From positions 24,056,001-24,120,000 of the forward strand of contig CM106585.1 in assembly GCA_048013815.1 (NCBI GenBank): DNA of 64,000 nucleotides, given 5' to 3'. Made by a program: the position numbers and the translations under genes. The DNA comes from Setoptus koraiensis. Its lineage: Eukaryota > Arthropoda. This document shows, one piece after another, positions 56,933 to 64,000 of the stretch. The notes under the pieces were generated by a model. That model made no database searches and was not told where the DNA came from. It worked only from the letters and a program-made list of their open reading frames with translations. Within the stretch, counting starts at the first letter, position 1, and each line of letters starts with the position of its first letter.

Positions 56933-57975
56933 TTTGAATTAATCTTTATACACTAATAACATTGAATACTATGTGGTCACTTGTCTGGTCGGTATTTAAC
57001 AAATTACAATTCAGTTCTTCATGATATTTATCTCATCTATACATTTCGTTGTTTGCCTCCAAGTTGAGCTTTAATGTTATGCTATGTGTGCGATATTGTA
57101 TTACATAAAACGATTAAACGATAATGACTTTATACTGACGATCTATATTGCCATCGAACTACTAGCTGAGCAATGATGACATTGGTATGATAAGTGAGTT
57201 TTTGTTGGTTGCTGTTACACAACAGCGACACCGTTTGTAGCAGCATCAGAGGCAATAAATTCCATTCTATCTTCGATCTATCTATGTGTATTAATCACAC
57301 AAGAAACAAATACAACAAACAAATTTCCGGTATAATGCACTTGCTGCATGCAACTTATCATTATCATTGTATAACTTACACTATTGCACGATTTAATGAA
57401 TAAGAGATTAGATAATGTTCTACTTGCTGCTGCAAATAATTACAACTGTCCCATGATGATCGCTGATCAGTTTCGTCACTCTAAAACTTGTAGTGTTGCT
57501 AGTAGATAAATAATCTAGATTCTGGACGAGTTTCGGCGGCTTGGATTGGCAAAATTGGATTCTGGTTAGTTGGTTGGCGGCGCTGCGACGGCGCTGTAGC
57601 GAACACAGCAAGCAAAATATAAATAACATTAGTTAGTTCGTTCGTCACTATGCGCACTATGCGCACTATGCCAGCGCAGAACAGCGAAACACCGCCACTC
57701 ATACCGCTGCTTTTCATGCCCATTCACTGTGCACGAGTTTACCCATTCGCGCCATTTGTGCAAACAATTGTGCACTCTGTGCACGTTGCTAGCCCCCACA
57801 AACGAGACCGGTGACCGGTTTGGTTGATTTTGTTTTGTTTTTCAACAACAGACGCTCTTTTATCTGCTAGAGTCTGTTGTCGAATATTACAATTGCTGTC
57901 ATCATTTTATTTTTAATACTACTCAGTAGTAGTTTATTATTATTTTATTTGTCACTATTCTATTTATCATTCCAC
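56933..57975. promoter_or_regulatory. Divergent interval between the membrane-protein gene and POC1
   Basis: About 1 kb between two opposed start codons, so both promoters should lie here. No TATA box or other element can be assigned with confidence. The open frame running into POC1 from about 57877 is hydrophobic, lacks an ATG before 57976 and is read as 5' leader. Confidence 0.5.
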
Positions 57976-59289
57976 ATGCATCAAGCGGAGCAACAGCAAC
58001 AACAGGACGATGAAATGCGGGATCCCGAGCTACTCAGGGAACTCAGAGGACACAAACAGGCTGTGATGGCGGTCGACTTTTCACACGATACCGCCCAATT
58101 GGTGTCCGGGGGCGAGGACAATTGTGTCATATTATGGAACTTGTCCAACATTGATGCACCTCTAACCAGTTATGCAAAAAACAACGATAGGGGAGTCAAA
58201 TTGTACGAGCACAAGGTCGCAATCACCTCCGTTGCATTCGGTTTGAACTATCTGATAAGTGCCTCTAGAGATGGACAAACGAAACTGTGGAGGACAGATC
58301 CGTCTACGTCCACATCGGCATCGTCGTTGTCGTCAACAAACGGGCAATGTTTTAATTACAATTCGCACACTACAACAGTCAGATCTGTGGCCTGTTCACT
58401 AGACTATACAGAGTTTTGTACGGCATCCGATGACAAATCTATCAAGGTCTGGTCAGCAAACCATAGAAACAAAATGGTGCACTCTTTTAGAAACGGACAC
58501 AGAAATTGGATTAAATGTGTTAGATGGTCTAAAAAGAACCCCTATTTGATAGCATCATGCGGTGATGATAGAAAACTCTGTATTTGGGATACCAGAGAGC
58601 GATGTATTCAGCCCATTTTGGATATGCAAGCGTGTAGACCTAGTATGCAATTTAATTGTTTGGATTGGCATCCAAAATACAAGGACAACATAGCAACTGG
58701 TGCTAAAGATGGCACTTGTGTTGTCTGGGATTTGCGTGTAGAGAAACCAATTCAATTGTATGCACAACACAGTCGCGCTGTAAATTCTGTTACGTTCAAT
58801 AGATGGGGAAATTTCTTAATTAGTGGCTCCTCTGATGGCACAACTAAGGGATTCGATATATTGGAGGGCAGGCACGTATTCGATCTCGAGGATCGTTACC
58901 CCATCAACTCTGTGGCCTTTGACAGTACAGGCGATCTATTAGCCTCTGCCTCAAACGATAAGAGTATTTTGATATGGAGGAGCAACATCGAAGCATGCAA
59001 CATTATAACAGACGAAGAGGAACATTCGCACCTTCTTGTCGATACCACTATCGGCTTCGAAGATACTGAATCTGCCAACGGGGCCACTAGTGACACAAAC
59101 AACATAGACTCTATGGAAGAAACCAAGAAATCCCCCGAAGAAACAAACACGTCCTCTGATGAAATGAAGAAACCCTCCGAGAGTAATGTAGAAATGTTGG
59201 AACAAATTTTGACCATATTGAATACAGTATGCACCGAAATATCTTCATTGAAACAAAGAATCTCAACATTGGAACAAAAAGTCAAATAA
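57976..59289 (+). CDS. Poc1: POC1 centriolar WD40 protein
   Basis: This encodes a 437-residue POC1 homologue, a centriole/basal-body protein needed for triplet-microtubule stability and ciliogenesis. The first in-frame ATG is 57976 (MHQAEQQQQQ), and the family-like start RDPELLRELRGHKQAV follows. Seven WD repeats span about residues 15-335, with blade ends such as CVILWNL, QTKLWRT, SIKVWSA, KLCIWDT, TCVVWDL, TTKGFDI and SILIWRS. Sequences such as HTTTVRSVACSLDYTEFCTASDDKSIKVW closely follow human POC1A/B ([29 protein letters not shown]). The C-terminus (407-437, EQILTILNTVCTEISSLKQR) is the coiled-coil POC1 signature ([20 protein letters not shown] in human). An extra loop of about 20 Ser/Thr residues sits in the third blade. 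It is intronless here and converges on BRK1 with only 92 bp between stop codons. Confidence 0.93.
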   Translation: MHQAEQQQQQDDEMRDPELLRELRGHKQAVMAVDFSHDTAQLVSGGEDNCVILWNLSNIDAPLTSYAKNNDRGVKLYEHKVAITSVAFGLNYLISASRDGQTKLWRTDPSTSTSASSLSSTNGQCFNYNSHTTTVRSVACSLDYTEFCTASDDKSIKVWSANHRNKMVHSFRNGHRNWIKCVRWSKKNPYLIASCGDDRKLCIWDTRERCIQPILDMQACRPSMQFNCLDWHPKYKDNIATGAKDGTCVVWDLRVEKPIQLYAQHSRAVNSVTFNRWGNFLISGSSDGTTKGFDILEGRHVFDLEDRYPINSVAFDSTGDLLASASNDKSILIWRSNIEACNIITDEEEHSHLLVDTTIGFEDTESANGATSDTNNIDSMEETKKSPEETNTSSDEMKKPSESNVEMLEQILTILNTVCTEISSLKQRISTLEQKVK

Positions 59290-59381
59290 TAATATTCATA
59301 TTTACTAGATAAATTAATTAGAAGTTTTTATGATAATATTCAAATGTACAGTTATTAATGGCAGAATAATGTAATAATAAC

Positions 59382-59476
59382 CTAACTACTGACTGAGGCC
59401 TCGAGGTACTCAATCCTACGTTCTAAATGTGTTAATTTTTCATTTAGTTCAGCAAGTTTAGCTCTACAAGATTGAT
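59382..59476 (-). CDS. BRK1: BRK1/HSPC300, second coding exon
   Basis: This encodes the C-terminal 31 residues, [20 protein letters not shown] through [10 protein letters not shown], almost identical to human BRK1 ([28 protein letters not shown]). It forms part of the coiled coil that anchors BRK1 in the WAVE/SCAR complex. The acceptor is TTCAATCCAG on the minus strand. The split codon (phase 1) gives Asp at the junction (FLNHF-D-QSC), as in the family. Confidence 0.95.
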
Positions 59477-59563
59477 CTGGATTGAAGGTGAGGATTGGAT
59501 AGTGTTAGATTGGTTTTAGTTACAACAGAGTAATGAGTATGCTAGATTAAAAATATTGCTTAC
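59477..59563 (-). other. 87 bp phase-1 intron of BRK1
   Basis: Donor G then GTAAGC and acceptor CCAG then ATC, read on the minus strand. Its removal restores the family-consistent sequence across the join. Confidence 0.92.
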
Positions 59564-59681
59564 CAAAATGATTAAGAAAATCAGTTATTTTCTGAATATT
59601 TCTAGAGACGATCTCAATGTAGTCCCTGTCTTGCCAATCGTGTGTTATTTGCCTTTGGGGCTCTCCGTAAATCGCGGACAT
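59564..59681 (-). CDS. BRK1: BRK1/HSPC300, first coding exon
   Basis: The ATG at 59681 starts MSAIYGEPQRQITHDWQDRD, then YIEIVSRNIQKITDFLNHF. This matches the BRK1 N-terminus ([32 protein letters not shown] in human). The complete protein is 70 residues, against 75 in human. BRK1 is the smallest subunit of the pentameric WAVE regulatory complex, which activates Arp2/3 downstream of Rac. The gene is too short and split to be found as a long open frame. It is transcribed toward POC1. Confidence 0.95.
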
Positions 59682-60473
59682 TTTTAGTAGGATATTTTTT
59701 AGGAGGACCTGGACCAAAATGATTCAATCAATTCTTAGAATCCAAGGCAGATCAGTGATTGTCTAAGCTCGAGATATCGGTAGGCTCAACTGGGATTTTG
59801 TCAAAAACAGTTATCTCACCGAAACCATTGCATGGATCAGATGTTTTTTGTCAATGAGGTTGCCAATGCTGCAAACCTGTTCCAATATAAATCCGCTAGA
59901 GGCGCTGGCATCGCCCAGCTGAAGGCACTGTATTTTCTTTCTTTGTTCATTGCTTACTTTAGCAGATGCGCTTATGCTTGTTTCAGCGCTAGGGGGCGCA
60001 TTGCCTACCCTTTGTCACGCAGATTTACATGGAAGTTGAACTAGAAAGTGTGATTATGTATTTCCTTTTCCTTGTTAGTGTGCAGCGCCCCAACCGAGCA
60101 CCGAGTGCAAGCGCGTGCGAAATTACCTTTTGCAACCAGCTACGCGTGTTCTATTCACGCGTGAACCAGCAAAATCTCAAATCCATCAACTCTAACATGG
60201 CCAATCCACACGTAAAAAAAGAAGGACGATTGAAACAAACTCACAAGAGACAGATAAATTATTGGTAGTTTCTTTATTTTCTGGTACATATGTATAAAGC
60301 TTCTTAGGTTGAGTGAGATATGAGTGTTTGTTCATTATAAAGTTTACATCGTTGACAAGTAGCGAAAAAAGTAATACACATATGTACATTGTCATCATAT
60401 TCATGATAAAAGTCATACAGTCTGGTGATATTGATTGATGTCCACTTGTTTGATTAATTTACATCTTTGAGAT
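59682..60473. other. BRK1 upstream region and FHOD 3' flank
   Basis: This contains the presumed BRK1 promoter (near 59682-60200) and the FHOD 3' UTR (about 60250-60473, minus). Frames on plus (59832-60044, 60029-60268) show no family resemblance. One ends in a 23-codon segment with a good ATG context (60197, MANPHVKKEGRLKQTHKRQI), which I note but do not call. Confidence 0.5.
60273..60278 (-). terminator. Poly(A) signal AATAAA for FHOD
   Basis: A canonical hexamer on the minus strand about 195 nt after the FHOD stop codon at 60474. Confidence 0.6.
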
Positions 60474-60526
60474 TTACATTTGTCCATTGGTGCCGATTTC
60501 CAATCCATTTCTGAGCGTGCGTCTCA
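60474..60526 (-). CDS. FHOD: FHOD formin, last coding exon (53 bp)
   Basis: This tiny final exon encodes LRRTLRNGLEIGTNGQM and the stop. The acceptor on the minus strand is CTATCCTCAG. Joined in phase 1 to the exon ending at 60666, it gives ERKSLRRTLRNGL, matching the FHOD1 C-terminus (NRKSLRRTLKSGLG). That motif is part of the diaphanous autoregulatory domain and carries the ROCK phosphorylation sites in human FHOD1. Without this exon the frame would read through into intron. Confidence 0.92.
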
Positions 60527-60665
60527 CTGAGGATAGAAAGTAAAGATAAATATCAGTTGCAAATTTAATATACAATTGAAATTATATCTGTCTGTAGCGG
60601 TATATGTACGAGTATTGCACAGATGAAAATAATAAATGGAAACAAAAGAATAAAATGATACTCAC
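60527..60665 (-). other. 139 bp phase-1 intron of FHOD
   Basis: Donor TCAT then GTGAGT and acceptor CTCAG then TGAGAC on the minus strand. The codon split across it gives Leu in the RKSLRRTL motif. Confidence 0.9.
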
Positions 60666-63600
60666 ATGACTTGCGTTCGCATCCAAACCTACTAAGTTTG
60701 CTCCTTTGGCGATTCTTGGGCTCCCCTCTAGCGCATTTAGCCGTGGCTGTCTGAACGAGACTATCGAGAATTTCGTCATCATTTGATGTGCTGTGACCTC
60801 TCTGAAGGAGACATCTCTGAGGTTGCTGTTGTTGCTGTTGATGATCTGTCAGGCGTTTATTGTAATAGCTCGATTGATGATCTCCATTCAAGGCTTCCTC
60901 TTCTTCCTCTTCTTCTGTTTCCTCTTGATGGCACGACGATGCTGAGTTTTGTCTTGAGCCATTAGTCAAATGCAATTGTTGCAATTGTTGATTATGCCTA
61001 CTCCTAATCAGTTTAGTCGTATTGGTCATTGTGGACGACCAATGGCCCTCGTCAAATGAGTCACGCGAGCCCAATAACTGTCTTAGTTGTTCATCTCGTT
61101 TTAGCTGTTCTGAACTATTTACAGGTGAATGGCTACTATATCTGTGTTGTTGTAATTGATTGTTATTAGGGCCATATTGTGACGACATTGCTGCTGCTAC
61201 TGCTGATGTTGCCATTGACGACGATGAACTTACCGGCGTAGCCAAATTAATCATTGATATTGATGGCTGTAATTTATCACTGTTCAATTGTAGCTGCTGT
61301 TGCTTAGCTTGTTGCTGTTGCAACATTAGATAATGGTCACTATTTAAAATGAGTTTGCCTCGTGTTTTGTTGCGCTCTTTGAAATTTTGTTTCTTCTGCA
61401 TCATCTCGAGCACACGTTCTCGTTTTGTGCGATACTCCAATGCAAACTCATTGATTATTTTCAATATTTGCTGCGGTTGAGTCTGTTTAATCTGGCTACT
61501 AGGACAGCCCAAATATACTAACAATTTATTGAATCTGTTCAAAACGCGCCTATGAATCACCATTAGAACCATTATGCGTTCGGCACAATCCGTTAAGAAG
61601 TCACTAATTTTAGTGGTCTTTGTTTGTACCTGTTGCTGTTGAGTACTGTTATCATTATTGTTGTTGTTGCTGTTGTTGTTGTTATTGTTGTTGCCACTGT
61701 TGTTGCCGCTGTTATTTTTGTTGTTGTTGTTGTTGTTGTTATCACTTGTAGAGGAACGAGAGGACCTAGATGAGGGCAATACGACCGTTGTTGTGACTAA
61801 TCCAACCGACCCGTTCAAATTGTTATTTGATTGGTTGCCACCAGAACCACCGGCACTACTATTGCTGCTACTATTGTTCATCATACTGGCAAGACCATCG
61901 TGTTTGGCGACAATCTTTAAATAATCCCAGCTGACTTTACAATCGGATTGCATCTTTTGTAAGCTCTTGGCTACTTCATTGAAATCAATTTTGCTAGCGC
62001 GATTCACAGCGCCAAATTCGCTATATAAATCACTGGTTTGATTTGGCTGCGGATATTTTTCTTGGATAAATTGACACAAATGATGCAATAAAGAATGCTT
62101 ATGTACGGTGTCTTTCACTTCGGGCACTTTAGACAAATAATCTATTTGGAAGCCCTTGGCGTCGCTTGAATTGAGAAAATTTCCAATGGCCAATAGTGTG
62201 CCCAATACTATTCTAAATGTTTCAGATTTTTCAATCTCATCAATGGCCTGTTTGAGATCCATCAATGGTTCGGCTACCTCTTTCTCAATGGTGACATAAT
62301 CCAATTGGAAGGCCCACAATTTAAGTCTGGCCTCGAGAGCACTAATAGAGGCCAAATTCAACAGAAATTGTTCAGCAGTACCCAATGGCGTGTCCGGATT
62401 GGCCAATTGTGCCTCGATAATTCGCGATTTTTCCTCTTCGGTGGGCATCATTGTAGTCAAGATCTTTTCAATACCTTCGCGATTCATTATCGTCGAATCC
62501 ATTTTGAGGATGGCACTTTTTATGGTTCGCATTGGCGGTAATTTAGTCATGCCAATATTGATGGCATTAGAGCGTTTTGCGTCCAACACCGTTATTTCAA
62601 TCTTTTTAACGCCACCCAAACCGTCCTGGCCGCGTCCCTTGCTCAACAGCAACAAATCCTTTGCTTTCGATTCAAACAATTGCTCCAATTTAACTGTGTC
62701 TATTGGGGCCGGTTTGATTTCGTCCCAAATAGTTCCACGACGTTTTGTTAATCTGGCCAACAGTGATTTGTCCTCTTTCACTTCTTTCCAAAACAATTTC
62801 ATTGTCTTTTTGCTCTTGTTTCCATATTTGGATGACAGTGTTAGTGAATTAGTCGAATTGGAAAAATATAAGCTCGACATTGAGCTAGCGGAGCGCATGC
62901 CGCCCGTCGAGCAGCCATTGGTGCCAAATATGACGCCATTGTTGGCTTTTGTCGCCAACCCATTTGGCACCATAGTGTTGTAAAGACAAACAGAATTTCT
63001 GTGATTATTATAATTAATATTGGCCCGTCCGCTGTCGCAAGCCGGCGGTGGCGACGGAGGCGGAATAGGTGCGGGTGTAGAGCACGGCGTCGTGTCATTG
63101 GGTAAGCCCGACAATGACATTGTGTCGTTGTCATATGGCGGCGACGGACTTAGCAAACAATTTTGCTGCGATGATCTGTGATGATGGTGACTAGATGAAT
63201 GATGATTATTGTTAGCACTAAAGCCACCAATTGTGTTAAACCACGACATGGATGACATTGGCGGCGGCGGCAACGGAGGCGGCGCCATTGAGCGCTGATT
63301 GAGATTTGGCGAGCCACTTCCGGTGCCACTGTCAAACGAATCTTGACTGTCTATAGATAGGCTAGATGAAGTGTGCAGAGTTTTTGGTTGTTGTTGTTGC
63401 TGTTGATTTAGTATGTTGTCATCATCATCGTCGTGAAGATCGGTAAAATCAAGATCATTTATAAGTAGTGGACGTGTGACACCTTTTTGCATTAAATTCT
63501 CCCATTTAAACAAATGATTGTGCCCTTGAGATTGTTGTTGTTGCTGCAATTGCTGATTGGGATAATTGTTTTGTTTGTTTGTTGTTGATGATTGATTCAA

Positions 63601-64000
63601 ATTTCTGCTGTATTCCGAATTGCCAATGATGGCATTGCTGCTGGCCGGGCGCGGTGGCAGTCTCTTGCAAACATTGTTCGCGGGTGCCACTTGTTGTTGT
63701 TGTTGTGCCTTACTGGCATTTATTTGATTGGCCAAAACAGATTGCAGAGACTTTTGCGCCAATTGTGGCTGCTGATTGTTACTAAATAGTCGCTCTTGTA
63801 TAGACTTGACCGATTTGCTATTACCATTCGCTGGCGATTGTTGAACTGCATTTTTGTCCAGTGTTGTCTTACTATTACTATTATTATTGTTATTGCTATT
63901 ATTATTACTATTACTATTATTATCATTGTTGTTACTGATAGATGATGGTTGATGCTTGGCCAATGAGCGCGCATTATTGTTGCCACTACCGTTGGTTATA
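60666..64000 (-). CDS. FHOD: FHOD-family formin, large exon with FH1, FH2 and start of DAD (continues past right edge)
   Basis: This nucleates and bundles actin downstream of Rho/ROCK in the family. The frame is open to the right edge with no start, so the N-terminal GTPase-binding/FH3 part is outside. After a Gln/Asn/Ser-rich region come Pro tracts (PPPLPPPPM and PPPSPPP, a modest FH1). FH2 then begins KKTMKLFWKEVKEDKSLL. FHOD signatures include LFESKAKDLL, LDAKRSNAINIGMTKLPPM, MMPTEEEKSRIIEAQLANPD, LWAFQLDYVTIEKEVAEPL, TLLAIGNFLNSSDAKGFQID, VPEVKDTVHKHSLLHHLCQF, IHRRVLNRFNKLLVYLGC and FALEYRTKRERVL. The end has EILDSLVQTA and a basic stretch, the DAD. FH2 is interrupted at about 61618-61880 by roughly 90 Asn/Ser/Gly residues. 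The exon ends at donor GTGAGT after 60666. BRK1, another actin regulator, lies next to it. Confidence 0.95.

Noticed and set aside
56475-56942. Plus-strand frame with a long Ser run opposite the membrane-protein gene
   Set aside because: It is the antisense of the Asp/Glu tract (GAY/GAR read backwards as TCN), a shadow of the real gene.
60197-60268. 23-codon plus-strand frame MANPHVKKEGRLKQTHKRQI with good ATG context
   Set aside because: Too short and unrecognised. It overlaps the FHOD 3' UTR and is not supported by a second exon.
61658-61924. PolyLeu frame on plus opposite FHOD; similar polyLeu frames at 54431 and 48577
   Set aside because: These are antisense or out-of-frame readings of CAA/CAG/TTG repeats, not signal peptides or membrane proteins.

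Overview
This window is metazoan nuclear DNA. Genes have spliceosomal GT-AG introns, proteins carry long Gln, Asn, Ser and acidic runs encoded by (CAA/CAG/AAC/GAY)n, and microsatellites are abundant. Conserved animal families are present: rhotekin, FHOD formin, BRK1, POC1, HP1 and cyclin L. An arthropod is most likely, and a mite or other chelicerate would fit, but that placement is inference. There are no bacterial operons, CRISPR arrays or prophages, and I recognised no autonomous transposon.

Layout. 1-580 (-) is the start of a cyclin-L-like gene that runs off the left edge. Behind it lies a complete 142 bp hAT-type MITE (760-901) with a perfect 8 bp target duplication. A rhotekin gene (+) spans 2816-28550 as two coding exons separated by a 23.4 kb phase-0 intron. 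Nested in that intron on the opposite strand are a two-exon cholinesterase-like gene (17463-20472) and a single-exon gene for an unrecognised, probably secreted protein (24187-25698). Rhotekin ends 95 bp from the end of a convergent gene (28646-29716, -) for a low-complexity protein with a Myc-box-I/Fbw7-degron-like motif. About 1.6 kb of GT-rich, CpG-containing DNA (29717-31275) separates that gene from two tandem intronless genes on +. The first is a short-hinge HP1 protein with a SUMO-interaction-like motif (31276-32037). The second is a TRMT2/TrmA-like protein whose catalytic residues are gone (32257-33591).

33592-53974 is a 20 kb stretch with no supportable gene. Its right half is rich in short tandem repeats of 5-23 bp units and a few perfect hairpins. 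53975-56932 (-) encodes a 985-residue single-pass membrane protein of unknown family with an acidic tract and many basophilic phosphosite-like motifs. It diverges from POC1 (57976-59289, +), a centriolar WD40 protein. POC1 converges on a two-exon BRK1/HSPC300 gene (59382-59681, -), the smallest WAVE-complex subunit. The right end holds the FH1-FH2-DAD part of a FHOD formin (60474-64000, -), including a final 53 bp coding exon and running off the edge.

Three of the genes (rhotekin, BRK1, FHOD) act in Rho-GTPase/actin control. I see no evidence that this is more than coincidence of location. The observations most worth following are the TRMT2-like pseudoenzyme, the SIM-bearing short-hinge HP1, the two unrecognised proteins, the nested gene arrangement and the MITE.
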